Positions 38,542 through 48,574 are shown, numbered from the stretch's first letter. The stretch: 63,678 bases of DNA from Salinicola peritrichatus (GCF_003206715.1 NZ_PZJU01000041.1:76815-140492), one strand, 5' to 3'. The notes: generated by a model from the sequence alone, not told the origin. Numbers and translations are program-made.

Positions 38542-39477
38542 TCAGTCCACCGCCCACTGCCGACGATCGCCAAGCGCCTGCTCCAGCGTGATCTGCGGTG
38601 CCCACCCGGTCGCGCGGGTAAACGCATCATTATGGCATGTCCAGTCGTGATGTCGCAGCTCGCGGGCCTTGCCGGGTGTGAGCATCGGCGAACGGTGCAG
38701 CCCGCGCGCCAGCATCAGGTTGACCAGCGCCATGCCGTGCAAGAGGCCGGCGGGAATCGGCAGGCGGCGCACCGGAGCGCCGCGCACGGCAGCGCCGATC
38801 GCGGCGATGCGCGGCCAAGTGTAGCCGCCCGGGTAGCCATCGTGAAGCTCGAAGGGACCGCCGTCGGCGGGAGCGCCAGCCGGGGAGTGACGCAGCCAGG
38901 CCATCACTGCGGCCACCAGGTCGTCGACATGCAGAAACGACAGGCGCGCCTCGCGCGGGCCGGTCATCGGCAGCCAGCCGCGCATCAGCATCTCGAACAG
39001 AGGTTGTAACTCGCGGTCGCCGGGTCCGTAGACCGCCGTCGGGCGAAATACCGTCACCGCCGGCCGCGCTGCCGATGCGACTTGCTGCTCCGCCTGACGC
39101 TTGGAGGCGGCATACCAGGAGAGTTCGGGATGGCGCGCGGCCAGCGAGGACATCAACAGCAGGCGGGCACACCCCTGACGCTGCGTCGCCTCGAACAGCC
39201 GACGGCTACCGTCGACATTGATGCGCCGGAACGTGGCGTCATTGGCGCCACGCACCGCGCCGGCGCAATGGATGACGGCCCCCGCCCCAGCGACCAGCCG
39301 CTCCAGCGCCGTCGTATCGTCGAGCGACCCGCTGACCCAGCGGATATGCGGGTCTTCCGGCTCGGCTGGCACGCGCCGTGTCAGGGCATGCACTTGCACG
39401 CCATCGCTGACCAGCCGGGCGAGCAGCCGGCGGCCGATGAAGCCGGTGGCTCCGGTAAGCGCGACACTCGTGGCCAT
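38542..39477 (-). CDS. NAD-dependent epimerase/dehydratase, CerR-like ceramide reductase
   Basis: 311 aa extended SDR. It starts VALTGATGFIGRRLL (dinucleotide loop); YAASKRQAE is the Y-x3-K motif near residue 135. In Caulobacter, a protein of this family next to spt (CerR) reduces the 3-keto group of the ceramide precursor. Position (81 bp upstream of acp, 5 bp downstream of the acyl-ligase gene) supports the same role here. The ATG at 39477 was preferred over a 54-codon extension lying inside the upstream gene. Confidence 0.8.
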   Translation of the reverse strand: MATSVALTGATGFIGRRLLARLVSDGVQVHALTRRVPAEPEDPHIRWVSGSLDDTTALERLVAGAGAVIHCAGAVRGANDATFRRINVDGSRRLFEATQRQGCARLLLMSSLAARHPELSWYAASKRQAEQQVASAARPAVTVFRPTAVYGPGDRELQPLFEMLMRGWLPMTGPREARLSFLHVDDLVAAVMAWLRHSPAGAPADGGPFELHDGYPGGYTWPRIAAIGAAVRGAPVRRLPIPAGLLHGMALVNLMLARGLHRSPMLTPGKARELRHHDWTCHNDAFTRATGWAPQITLEQALGDRRQWAVD

Positions 39478-39482
39478 GGGGA

Positions 39483-41255
39483 TCAGGGCGCCCCGGTCCC
39501 GGTCAGCGACGCGGCTGGCGGTGCCAGCCCCAGCGACTCGCCACCGTCCTGCAGGTAGCGTCTGCACGCCTCGCTGCGCGAAAGCTTGCCGGACGACGTG
39601 CGCGGCAGCGAGCGGGGGGGGAGCAGGACGACACGGCACGCGACACCGAAATCGCTGCGAATCAGGCTGGTCAGCTCATTGACCAGGTCGCGTCGACGTT
39701 GCGCATCGCTGAGATGGCACTGAACCAGCATGACCACCGCCTCCTCGTCTTCCGCCGCCGCCGTGAACGCGACGACATCGCCATGCCGGATGCCCTGGCA
39801 ACGCCCGGCGAGATGCTCGAGATCCTCGGGCCAGATGTTGCGGCCGTTGACGAAGATCAGGTCGCGATGACGCCCGGTGATGAACAGCCCCTCCGGCGTC
39901 AGGTAGCCCAGATCGCCGGTGTCGAGCCAGCCGTCACGGAGCACCTTGGAAGTCTTTTCGGGATTCTGGAAGTATCCCGACATGACGCTGGGGCCGCGCA
40001 CGGTGACGCGGCCTACCGCACGCTCGGGCAGGGGTTGCCCCTGCTGATCACGAATCACGATGTCATGGCCGGGCAGCGCATGACCGCAGTTGACGAAGCG
40101 GGTAACGGCCATATCGCCACATGCCGAGGCCGGGCGGGCGTGAGCATGATGCTCGAGATGGGCACGGTCGATGCGCTCGACGGCGATGCCCTGACCGAGC
40201 GGCGCAAAGCTGACCGCCAGGGAGCATTCCGCCAGACCGTAGCAGGGCAGAAAGGCCTGCGAGTCGAAGCCGGCAGGCGCGAAGCATTCGGCGAAACGCT
40301 CGAGAACATCGGTACGCACCGGCTCGGCGCCGACGCCGGCGACGCGCCAGCTCGACAGGTCGAGACGTTCGAGATCGCCACTGCGCAGGCGGCGAGCGCA
40401 GATGTCGTAACCAAAGGGCGGCGCAAAGGCGATGGTGCCGCGGTTGCGGCTGAGCAGCGCCAGCCACTGCATCGGTCGCATGGCGAATTCGCGCGCGCCC
40501 AGATAATCCACCGACAGCTGTGATGCCATTGGCCCGAGGACGAAACCGACCAGTCCCATGTCATGGTAGAACGGCAGCCACGAGACGCAACGGTCGTCCG
40601 GGCGCACCCCCAGGCCATGGGTGACGATCCCGCGCAGGTTGGCCATCACGGTGGCCTGATCGATCATCACGCCACGCGGAAAGCCGGTACTGCCCGAGGT
40701 GTACTGCAGATAGGCCAGCTCATCCGGCCGCGACGGCTCGAGAGGCTGCACATTGGCGTCGAGCCGATGAAACGCCTCGCCATCACCGCTGAACAGCAGC
40801 TCGAATTCACTGCCGGCCTCCGTCAGGAAGGACTGCATCTCGGCAGGCGCAATCGCAACGCGGGCCTCGCAGCTGCGCAGCAGGCGCGCGAGACGTTCGA
40901 CATAGCTGGCATGGTTGCCGAGGCTCATGTTGATCGGCAGCGGCACGGGAACGAAGCCCGCATACTGGCAACCATAGAAGATTTCCATGAACAGCGGGCT
41001 GGTATCGGCGATAATGGCCACCTTGTCGCCCCGTTTCAGCCCCAGGCGACACAGGCGGTAAGCCGCCGCCAGGGCACGCTGGCGCAGCTCGGCGTAGCGC
41101 AAGGGGGCGATGAGACGGCCACGGCCATCATGAAAGTTGTAGCCCGTCACACCCTGCGCGGCATAGTCGAGCGCTTCGGCCAGAGTGGTGAAATCGGCCA
41201 GCCGCTGGGGAAGCGGGTTCCGTGTTGACGTTTTGGTGATATAGAGTTCGGTCAT
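39483..41255 (-). CDS. Fatty acyl-AMP/acyl-CoA ligase (ANL superfamily, FAAL-like)
   Basis: 590 aa adenylating enzyme. LQYTSGSTGFPRGVM is the P-loop, DTGDLGYL the A8 region and TSSGKLSR carries the catalytic Lys. FAAL-like features such as WLPFYHDMGLVG are present. It probably activates a fatty acid and loads it on the ACP or CoA for SPT or the ceramide acyltransferase. It is the first gene of the minus-strand run faal-cerR-acp-spt-ABC. Confidence 0.88.
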   Translation of the reverse strand: MTELYITKTSTRNPLPQRLADFTTLAEALDYAAQGVTGYNFHDGRGRLIAPLRYAELRQRALAAAYRLCRLGLKRGDKVAIIADTSPLFMEIFYGCQYAGFVPVPLPINMSLGNHASYVERLARLLRSCEARVAIAPAEMQSFLTEAGSEFELLFSGDGEAFHRLDANVQPLEPSRPDELAYLQYTSGSTGFPRGVMIDQATVMANLRGIVTHGLGVRPDDRCVSWLPFYHDMGLVGFVLGPMASQLSVDYLGAREFAMRPMQWLALLSRNRGTIAFAPPFGYDICARRLRSGDLERLDLSSWRVAGVGAEPVRTDVLERFAECFAPAGFDSQAFLPCYGLAECSLAVSFAPLGQGIAVERIDRAHLEHHAHARPASACGDMAVTRFVNCGHALPGHDIVIRDQQGQPLPERAVGRVTVRGPSVMSGYFQNPEKTSKVLRDGWLDTGDLGYLTPEGLFITGRHRDLIFVNGRNIWPEDLEHLAGRCQGIRHGDVVAFTAAAEDEEAVVMLVQCHLSDAQRRRDLVNELTSLIRSDFGVACRVVLLPPRSLPRTSSGKLSRSEACRRYLQDGGESLGLAPPAASLTGTGAP

Positions 41256-41453
41256 TATTGAGGAGAGTCTCGATCATCGAAGCAGAGGGGGTTGTTATAA
41301 AGACAATGCGTAGCCGTTGGACACACCATAGTCAGTGGTAGTGTCCCGGATGGCCTTGACCGGCTCGATATACCTTTGTTTCTGCGCGCGGTGTGACACA
41401 GACCTTCGATCTGCCGGCGGCGATCCTGGAGGCTGCGGCATGTCATACAATGG

Positions 41454-41906
41454 TCATGCCCAATACTGCATGATCGTTGACTGTATCCGTGCATTGAGCG
41501 CAGCGTCGCTGGCATTGACGACATCCAGCCTGGGGGGGCCGGGCCAGCCGGCATCGGCGAAATCATGGCCATCGAACGTGCGTGGCGTCGCGTAGCGAGG
41601 GACCACATGAAAATGGACGTGAGGATCAACCATCATCAGCATCAGGTAATTGATCTTGTCGTAGGCAAAAGCCTGGCCCAGAGCGGCTTCGATGTCGGCA
41701 GTCACCTCGGCCAGCTCGGTGAATGCCTCGCGGGGCAGGTCGGGAAAGGCAGTTTCCGGTCCCTTGGCAATCAGCACCAGCGCGCCCACGGTCACTTGGG
41801 CCTCGCGAAACAGCACGCTCCAGTGGCGATAGTCATGCACGATATTGCCGGGAGCGCCGAACTTCACCATCGTCGAGTTCGGCTCGGCTTGTGGTTGCGT
41901 ACTCAC
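41454..41906 (-). CDS. HIT-family protein
   Basis: 150 aa. The histidine triad is complete as HVHFHVVPR near residue 95. HIT proteins hydrolyse or transfer nucleotide monophosphates (for example ADP- or CDP-linked compounds). It sits 198 bp upstream of the acyl-ligase gene in the sphingolipid locus, and could turn over an acyl-adenylate or a CDP-alcohol; this is inference. Confidence 0.88.
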   Translation of the reverse strand: MSTQPQAEPNSTMVKFGAPGNIVHDYRHWSVLFREAQVTVGALVLIAKGPETAFPDLPREAFTELAEVTADIEAALGQAFAYDKINYLMLMMVDPHVHFHVVPRYATPRTFDGHDFADAGWPGPPRLDVVNASDAALNARIQSTIMQYWA

Positions 41907-42190
41907 GATCCTTGTCTCACCTCTGCTTATTGTATTCCCAGTATAACGAACAAAACCTTAATGATGTCTTAACATATTTAGCAGGCTACTAGAAATCATC
42001 GGACAGCCTTCTTCCTTTTTCATGGTAGTCGCAGACGCCTTCGCGTTGCAGTGATGCGTGAAGATACCTATGATGCGGCATCCGATGCAAAATTCCTAAA
42101 GCGATCCGCTTGTCTGGCTACGGCTTTCGATCGCCTCCCATCCCGCCGAATTCCGTTGTCGCGCTGCATCATGCTGCTCGGTGTGAGGCG

Positions 42191-43411
42191 ATGGCATGCT
42201 TAAGGCTTCACGTGAATAGTAACGCTCCTTCCGAAGTGCGTGTCTCTTCCGACACTCATCATCACGCCGCCCCCCGTCACTCGCCTGCCGAGATCGACGT
42301 CAGGCCGGTCAAAGGGCGCCGGGATCTGGCTACCTTCGTGCGTTTGCCGGGCGACCTGCTGCGGGATGATCCGCAATGGGTTGAACCGCTGCACCTGGAG
42401 CGACGCCTGCATCTGACCAAGAACCCGGCCTTCGACCATGTCACCTGGCAGGGATTCATCGCCTGGTCTGGCGATAGACCGGTAGGGCGGATCAGTGCCC
42501 AGACTGACAGCCTCCACCGCCAGTATCACGGCGCTGATAGCGGCCATTTCGGCATGCTCGACGCCATCGACGACCCCGCCGTGTTCGCGGCGCTGTTCAC
42601 CGCTGCGGAGACCTGGCTGCGCGAGCGTGGCGCGCGGCACATAACCGGTCCCTACAACTTGACCATCAACGAGGAGTGCGGATTGCTGGTTGACGGTTTC
42701 GAGTGGCCGCCTTCGATGATGATGGGACATGCCGGGCGCTACTATGCCTCCCACGTCGAGGCGCAAGGCTATACGCCCGCCAAGGATCTGCTCGCCTATT
42801 GGATGTCGACACGTGGCGTGAATTTTACGCCAACGATGAGGCGCATGATCGATCGTCGGCGCGAACGAATTCACCTACGCCCCCTGCGTCGCGACCGCTT
42901 CGACGAAGAACTCGATATTCTACGCGACATTTTCAACGACGCCTGGGCAAAGAACTGGGGATTCGTACCGTTCACCGAAGCCGAATTTAACGAGTTGGGC
43001 ACCAGCCTGAAGATGCTGGTGCCGCCGGAGTTGATCCAGATCGCCGAGATCGACGCCAAGCCCGTCGCGTTCATTGTCGGCTTGCCCAACCTCAACGAGG
43101 CGATCGCGCCACTGCACGGACGTTTGTGGCCGGTGGGTTGGCTGCGTCTGCTATGGCGACTCAAGGTGCGCAGGCCAAAGACCGGACGCGTGCCGCTGAT
43201 GGGGGTACGCAGTGAATACCAGTTCAGTCGCCTCGGGCCGACGCTTGCCCTGGTGTTGATCGAGTCGATCCAGGCGTCGCTCATCCGCCATGGCATCGAA
43301 GCCGTGGAAATGTCCTGGATACTCGAGGACAACGCTGGCATGCGAAATATCCTCGAGCATATCGGAACCGACCTCTACAAACGTTACCGTCTCTATGAAA
43401 AGCATCTCTGA
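42191..43411 (+). CDS. GNAT-fold acyltransferase, bacterial ceramide synthase (bCerS)-like
   Basis: About 406 aa, with two GNAT-like halves. Conserved runs include GHFGMLDAIDDPAVFAALF, GPYNLTINEECGLLVDGF, PPSMMMGHAGRYY and the C-terminal EMSWILEDNAGMRNILEHIG. This matches the family containing the Caulobacter ceramide synthase, which N-acylates the long-chain base. No transmembrane segment is seen. The upstream 285 bp is AT-rich and holds promoters for this gene and for HIT. The start is uncertain: ATG 42191 follows GAGG; a longer TTG-initiated form from 42110 is possible. Confidence 0.78.
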   Translation: MACLRLHVNSNAPSEVRVSSDTHHHAAPRHSPAEIDVRPVKGRRDLATFVRLPGDLLRDDPQWVEPLHLERRLHLTKNPAFDHVTWQGFIAWSGDRPVGRISAQTDSLHRQYHGADSGHFGMLDAIDDPAVFAALFTAAETWLRERGARHITGPYNLTINEECGLLVDGFEWPPSMMMGHAGRYYASHVEAQGYTPAKDLLAYWMSTRGVNFTPTMRRMIDRRRERIHLRPLRRDRFDEELDILRDIFNDAWAKNWGFVPFTEAEFNELGTSLKMLVPPELIQIAEIDAKPVAFIVGLPNLNEAIAPLHGRLWPVGWLRLLWRLKVRRPKTGRVPLMGVRSEYQFSRLGPTLALVLIESIQASLIRHGIEAVEMSWILEDNAGMRNILEHIGTDLYKRYRLYEKHL

Positions 43412-44201
43412 AGGGCAGATTGCGGCCGTGGTGCTGGCGGCGGATCGCGGCGCCGACGATCCGGTCACGCGGGAGGCCGGTGTCGCCTGCAAGGCGTTGA
43501 CACCGGTCGCCGGTGTACCGATGCTGCGTCGCGTGTTCGGCGCGCTCGACGGCAGTGCGCGTATCGCGCGTATCTGTCTGGCCGGACCGTCGGCGGCGAT
43601 CATCGAACACGATCCGGTGCTTGGCGAGCTGCTTAGCCGCGACGATGTGAGCTGGGTGGAGAATGCCGCGACGCCCAGCGCCAGCGTCGGCGCCGCCCTG
43701 CGGTCGCTGCCCGATGACGTGCCGGTCATGGTGACCACCGCCGATCATGCCCTGTTGACGCCGACCATCGTCACCGCGTTTGTCGGTCGCGCCCTGGCCA
43801 GCGATGGCGATTTCGTGGTGGGCGTGGCACGCCTGGAGACAGTGACGAGGCGCTTCCCCGATACGCGACGCACGGCGATACGGCTGTCCGACGGTCCCTA
43901 CTGCGGCTGCAACCTGTTTGTCTTCACCACACCGCAAGGCCGCGCGCTCGCCGACTTCTGGCGCCAGGTCGAGCAGCAACGCAAGCGGCCCTGGCGGGTC
44001 ATCGGCGGAGCGCTGGGCTGGGGGGCGGTGCTGCGTTACCTGCTCGGACGTCTGACGCTCGAGCAGGCCCTGGACAGGCTATCCCGCCGGCTCGGCATAC
44101 GCATCCGGGCCGTAGTGCTGGATCACGCCGAGGCGGCCGTCGACGTGGACACGCCTGCCGACCGGCAACTGGTCGAAGCGATTCTCGCCGGCGAACGCTG
44201 A
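43395..44201 (+). CDS. NTP-transferase (MobA-like) domain protein of the head-group module
   Basis: 268 aa. The N-terminal VVLAADRGADDP...CKALTPVAGVPML is the nucleotide-binding loop with an Asp where LAAG is usual. VTTADHALL is the metal-binding Asp region, and DVDTPADRQL the C-terminal signature. It overlaps the bCerS-like gene by 17 bp. It could make a CDP-activated head group, as CpgD (a phosphoglycerate cytidylyltransferase) does in Caulobacter. Donor and acceptor are not readable. Confidence 0.78.
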   Translation: MKSISEGQIAAVVLAADRGADDPVTREAGVACKALTPVAGVPMLRRVFGALDGSARIARICLAGPSAAIIEHDPVLGELLSRDDVSWVENAATPSASVGAALRSLPDDVPVMVTTADHALLTPTIVTAFVGRALASDGDFVVGVARLETVTRRFPDTRRTAIRLSDGPYCGCNLFVFTTPQGRALADFWRQVEQQRKRPWRVIGGALGWGAVLRYLLGRLTLEQALDRLSRRLGIRIRAVVLDHAEAAVDVDTPADRQLVEAILAGER

Positions 44202-44261
44202 CCGGCTAGGAGCCTGGCAGCGCTCGCAGAAGCCGACGGGTCCGAGAAGGAGAGAAGACGT

Positions 44262-45047
44262 TCAGCCGCGCGCGGCCTCCACCGCCGCGTCACGGGTCTG
44301 CCAGCGAGTCACCAGAGCGCGCGCCTGCTCGAGATCCTTGGGAAAGTCGAGTTCCGCCCAGCGCAACCCCTCGATGGACTGGACGAAGATGTTGCCGCTT
44401 GCCGCGAGTTCATCGATCACGCTCAGATACCAGCGCTTGAGCGCCTCAGGGTCGTGCATGATGCGTTCCAGCGTGTCGCGGAACAGCGCCACGCCTGCGC
44501 CGCGGAAGGTCATCATGCCGATCGACTCGCCGTTTACCGTATCCAGATCGAGCGTCTTGCCGACCCGCACCAGGCGATCGCCGTGCAGGCTGACCTTCAT
44601 GTCGTCGGCGTCATAGCGCGCCTTGCGGTCGATGGCCAGGGTGACCGGATGCTGCGGCGCCTCCAGCAAGCGTTCCACCACCGGCTGGTCGAACAGGGTA
44701 TCGCCATTGAGCAGCAGGAAGTCTTCCCGCATCGCCTCGCGCGCCATCCAGCAGCTGGCCAAGTTATCGGCGACCTCATAGAAGGGGTTGAAGACGATAT
44801 CGACCAGATCATCTGCATAGCGATCATGCAGGCATTGCGTCACTTGTTCGATGCCATAGCCGAGTACGACGGTGATCCGCTCGAAACCGGCGGCGAGCAG
44901 ATGATCGATCTGATGTTCGATGACGGTCTTGTCGCCAAGGCGAATGAGACACTTGGGACAATGTTCGGTATAAGGCAATAGACGTTTGCCTTGGCCGGCG
45001 CTGAGAAGGATGGCTTGGCGTGGCCGCGAAGGATTCGATTGCTGCAT
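44262..45047 (-). CDS. Nucleotidyltransferase (LicC/IPCT-like)
   Basis: 261 aa sugar- or choline-phosphate nucleotidyltransferase. LLSAGQGKRLLPYTEHCPKCLIRLG is the complete nucleotide-binding loop with PKCL Lys, and LLLNGDTLFD the metal Asp. LicC and inositol-phosphate cytidylyltransferases share this pattern. It is on the opposite strand to its neighbours, inside the sphingolipid locus. It probably makes a CDP-alcohol for the phosphotransferase at 46340. The 259 bp before its start show nothing recognised. The start could lie up to 50 codons upstream. Confidence 0.82.
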   Translation of the reverse strand: MQQSNPSRPRQAILLSAGQGKRLLPYTEHCPKCLIRLGDKTVIEHQIDHLLAAGFERITVVLGYGIEQVTQCLHDRYADDLVDIVFNPFYEVADNLASCWMAREAMREDFLLLNGDTLFDQPVVERLLEAPQHPVTLAIDRKARYDADDMKVSLHGDRLVRVGKTLDLDTVNGESIGMMTFRGAGVALFRDTLERIMHDPEALKRWYLSVIDELAASGNIFVQSIEGLRWAELDFPKDLEQARALVTRWQTRDAAVEAARG

Positions 45048-45306
45048 GGTGGGTCGATGTCTCGTCTGTATGGTGCTGTGCATGAAGGCCGGGAAGGCGA
45101 GCGCCCGCTCCTTGGTGCTGAGAGCCAGGCGCTGCCTTTCGTTACGGCACTCGACTTTAGCAATTTTACCCTGCTCATTCACTTTTGAATGTATCATCTA
45201 GACCTGAACAAAGGCTTACCCGGTGGATACAGCTTCTGAGTGCAACACGGTTATTGAATCGAATCCAGTTTCCATTCGACCTGCCGCTACCCGACTTCTT
45301 TCCGCG

Positions 45307-46251
45307 TTACGGGACCGAAGCCCAGTGCCAAGTCGCGCTCGAACAGACGTGCAAGCGCCCGGCTTCACTCAGGTAGCGGTGCGTTGCCGTCAGGGTCCAG
45401 CGATCCACCTGGCGCGCGATGCGGAACAGCGTGTACCCGGCAGCCTTCGTCACGTCGTCGTTCGGCAGCAGCGAGGCCGAGGGCGCTCCGAACACCGCTG
45501 CCTGCCCGTGCGGCGTGGGCAGGCAGGCGTCCATGCGGCAATGGGCGTGACCATGCAGGACTAGCTCGACGCCCGCGCGTGCCAGTACGCGACGCAGCGC
45601 CGGCGCATCGGTGAGGCGTTTGCGCCAGTTCACGGCGTTGCGCTGTAACGGATGATGGATCAACAGGATACGAAAGCGACCCTCGCGCCCCGCCCGGTGC
45701 AGACAGCGCTCCAGGCGCACGAGCTGTGCATCACCAAGCGCGCCGGTAGCCAAAGGCCAGTGCGTGGGTATCGCCGTAGAGACGCCGATCAACGCGACCG
45801 GTCCACGATAGCGAACGAAGGGGAAGCGCGGCACAAGCGGTGCATCACTCGGTGCCGTTGCGTCGCCCATCGTTTCACGCATTTCATCATGCATGTAGTC
45901 ACGCCACAGCCCGACGGTGCCGGCCCATGGCGCCGGTGCATAGGCGTCATGATTGCCGGGGACGACGGAGACGTCATGCGGTGCGCCCAGCGCTTGTAGC
46001 CACGTCAGCGCCTGACGACATTCGGCAGGCGTGCCAAGATGCGTCAGGTCGCCGGTCACGGCAATGTGGTCGGGCGCCGCACCGCGCAGGTCGTCGACAA
46101 GCGTCGCCAGCACCTCCGCCCGATGCACGTGCCGGCGCTTGCGTCGCCAAGCCCAGTATCCTAAGGCACGCTTGTTGAACAACTCTTTCCATGGCGGCAT
46201 GTCGAAAGAGGTCAGATGGGGGTCGGAGAGATGCGCCAGGCACAGCGACAT
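45307..46251 (-). CDS. Calcineurin-like metallophosphatase
   Basis: About 314 aa. Motifs in order: HLSDPHL (DxH), VTGDLTH (GD), VVPGNHD (GNHD), LLIHHPL and LHGHAH (GHxH). The dinuclear metal site is complete. In lipid pathways such enzymes remove a phosphate or cleave a CDP-lipid (LpxH-like). Divergent from the CDP-alcohol phosphotransferase gene. The start is not strongly marked by a ribosome site, and a 13-codon upstream ATG is possible. Confidence 0.85.
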   Translation of the reverse strand: MSLCLAHLSDPHLTSFDMPPWKELFNKRALGYWAWRRKRRHVHRAEVLATLVDDLRGAAPDHIAVTGDLTHLGTPAECRQALTWLQALGAPHDVSVVPGNHDAYAPAPWAGTVGLWRDYMHDEMRETMGDATAPSDAPLVPRFPFVRYRGPVALIGVSTAIPTHWPLATGALGDAQLVRLERCLHRAGREGRFRILLIHHPLQRNAVNWRKRLTDAPALRRVLARAGVELVLHGHAHCRMDACLPTPHGQAAVFGAPSASLLPNDDVTKAAGYTLFRIARQVDRWTLTATHRYLSEAGRLHVCSSATWHWASVP

Positions 46252-46339
46252 ATCTTGCCCAGCGAAAATCGGGGGTGCCTTCGTCGTCATCGGCATAATA
46301 TAATCGCAGGATTTTGAAAGGAAAAGGATCATTGGTGGC

Positions 46340-47545
46340 ATGATGACGATACGCGTATATTTCGAAGAGGATTCGCCTGTCCAGTTATGGGGTCTGACGC
46401 CTCGTCAGCGGCTGGTGAAATCGCTGGCACCGCTGTCCAACGTGATCCTCGCGGATGACGCCACGTCCCCCGGGTCCGGCAGCGATCAGCCCGGCACCGA
46501 TATCCTCGTTCTGCGCGCCGACTACATTTACGATCAACGCGTGCTGAATGGCCTGCTGGATAGCCAAACCGGGCAACTCGCGCTCACTGACCCCAGCGAT
46601 GACAGCGTAGTCGCCGTACGGGCATGCGCCGATCAGTGGCCGCCGAATACGCGCCCCTCCCTGGCCAATGGGCCATTGTCGGCGTTGAAACGCTTGGCGC
46701 CTCCCGCCGTGGCCAGCAGCGAGCAGTCGAAACTGCGCAAGTTCGATACGCCCTGGGTGGCCCGGGTGTCGGCGTCGGCACGCCGACGTCTCGAAAACGC
46801 CCTGTTCAGTGCCGCCTACAAGGGCGTGACCGATCTCGTCACCAAATGGGCCTGGCCGCTGCCGGCACGCGCCGTCACCCGGCTATGCGTGCGCTGGGGG
46901 CTGCGGCCCAATCACGTGACGTCGCTGAGCTACGTGCTGGCGATCTTGGCCGGGGTGCTGTTCGGGTACGGCGAGTTCGGCGCCGGCCTGCTCGCCGGCT
47001 GGATCATGACCTTCCTCGATACGGTGGACGGCAAGCTGGCCCGCGTGACGTTGACGTCGAGCCGCTTCGGCAACGTTTTCGATCACGCCTTGGACCTGGT
47101 CCACCCGCCGTTGTGGTACATCGCCTGGGGCGTTGGCCTGGCCGCCGGCACCGCGGATGTGACGATGCTGTTGTGGCTGACCGTGATCGGCTATGTCGGC
47201 GGACGCTTGTGCGAGGGAGGGTTCAAGTTCGCGGCGCCATTCTCGATGTTCACCTGGCGCCCCTTCGACTCGGTCAACCGCCTGGTCACCGCGCGCCGCA
47301 ACCCCAATCTGATCCTGTTGACGCTGGCCTGGTGGGCAGGCTTGCCCTATATCGGCCTGGTCCTGGTCACGCTCTGGACACTGCTCTCGACACTGGTCCT
47401 GGCGGTGCGCCTCGCGCAAGGGCTGCTGGCCCGCGCCAAGGGCGAGCCGCCTCGGGCCTGGCTATACAGCGACGACCCGCGCGCCGGACGCCATCCGCTG
47501 ATGGTACGCTGGTTCACCTTTCCCGCCATCCGCTCGGGCGGGTAG
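46340..47545 (+). CDS. CDP-alcohol phosphatidyltransferase with N-terminal NTP-transferase-like region
   Basis: 401 aa. The CDP-alcohol motif DGKLARVTLTSSRFGNVFDHALD is intact (residues ~228-251), in a six-helix membrane domain starting at about 185. Residues 1-150 resemble a degenerate nucleotidyltransferase (VLRADYIYDQRVLNGLLD), as in fused inositol-phosphate cytidylyltransferase/phosphotransferases. It should transfer a phospho-alcohol from a CDP donor to a lipid, here probably ceramide or its phosphate. Confidence 0.85.
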   Translation: MMTIRVYFEEDSPVQLWGLTPRQRLVKSLAPLSNVILADDATSPGSGSDQPGTDILVLRADYIYDQRVLNGLLDSQTGQLALTDPSDDSVVAVRACADQWPPNTRPSLANGPLSALKRLAPPAVASSEQSKLRKFDTPWVARVSASARRRLENALFSAAYKGVTDLVTKWAWPLPARAVTRLCVRWGLRPNHVTSLSYVLAILAGVLFGYGEFGAGLLAGWIMTFLDTVDGKLARVTLTSSRFGNVFDHALDLVHPPLWYIAWGVGLAAGTADVTMLLWLTVIGYVGGRLCEGGFKFAAPFSMFTWRPFDSVNRLVTARRNPNLILLTLAWWAGLPYIGLVLVTLWTLLSTLVLAVRLAQGLLARAKGEPPRAWLYSDDPRAGRHPLMVRWFTFPAIRSGG

Positions 47546-47555
47546 GGTACCTCCG

Positions 47556-48548
47556 ATGCTTCATCCCGCTGATCTCCCGCGCCGGGTTGGCGTATTGTGC
47601 AATCCGCACAGCGGGCGCAACCGCCGCCATCTGGAGGCGATCCGCCGCATTGCCGAGCAGCAGGCGGCGTTGTTCGTCTATCACGAGGCCACGACGCCGG
47701 AGGCGATTGTCGAGACGTTGCGTGCGTTTCATGCCGAACGTGTCGAACTGATAGCGGTGGTGGGGGGTGACGGCACGCTGCAGGCGGCCCTGACCGGCCT
47801 GCTGCGCGACCTGGCACTACCGGCCGAGACCTTGCCGAAGCTGCTGGTAATTGGCGGTGGCACGACCAACATGAGCGCCGCCGATCTCGGCACGCGCTGC
47901 CAGCCGCCTGTCGCGCTGACCAGGCTGGCGGCTTGGCTCGAACGCAGGGGCCCGGAGCCGCACTCCTGTTCCCGCCCCCTCGTGCGCCTGGCGCTGGGGC
48001 GCCCGGAGGCGGCGCAGTATGGTCTGTTCTTCGGTAGCGGCGCGATCCAGACCGGCGTCGACTACTTCAACAGCCGGGTACGTTGCGGTCCGGTAGCGGG
48101 CGCATGGGGGCCACGCCTGGCCTTCCTGCGGGTAATGGTGTCGATGCTGCGTGGCCGGCCCCATCCGCTGCTGCCTGCTGCGTCGTGCCGGCTGGTGCTG
48201 GATCGCGACGAGGTGCTGGAAGGCCGTTACCTGCTGGTACTGGTATCGACCCTCGAGCGGCTGCTGCTGGGCTCGCGACCGTTCTGGGGAGAACAGTCCG
48301 CGCCGCTGCATTTTACCGCCGTACGCTACCCACCGCGCGCTCTGTGGCGGCGCCTGCCGGCCATTCTGCGCGGGCGTGGCGGCCGCGCCGTACGCGACGG
48401 GGAAGGCTATGCCAGCCGCAACCTGACGTCGCTGCGTCTGGAGCTCGATGCAGGCGGCATCCTCGACGGTGAACGCTTCCGCGCCGAACCTGGCGAGGCC
48501 ATCGAGCTATCGGCGACGCTGGCGATCGATTTTCTCGTCTTCCCATGA
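47556..48548 (+). CDS. Diacylglycerol/ceramide-kinase-like lipid kinase
   Basis: 330 aa. The DAGK catalytic loop VVGGDGTLQAAL is near residue 70, and an IGGGTTNM segment follows near residue 98. The N-terminal GVLCNPHSGRNRR is also typical. The Caulobacter ceramide kinase CpgB belongs to this superfamily; in this locus a ceramide-1-phosphate-forming role is the favoured inference. It starts 10 bp after the phosphotransferase gene, in the same operon. Confidence 0.82.
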   Translation: MLHPADLPRRVGVLCNPHSGRNRRHLEAIRRIAEQQAALFVYHEATTPEAIVETLRAFHAERVELIAVVGGDGTLQAALTGLLRDLALPAETLPKLLVIGGGTTNMSAADLGTRCQPPVALTRLAAWLERRGPEPHSCSRPLVRLALGRPEAAQYGLFFGSGAIQTGVDYFNSRVRCGPVAGAWGPRLAFLRVMVSMLRGRPHPLLPAASCRLVLDRDEVLEGRYLLVLVSTLERLLLGSRPFWGEQSAPLHFTAVRYPPRALWRRLPAILRGRGGRAVRDGEGYASRNLTSLRLELDAGGILDGERFRAEPGEAIELSATLAIDFLVFP

Positions 48549-48574
48549 TTTTCTCGTCCATCCTCCGAGGCCCC

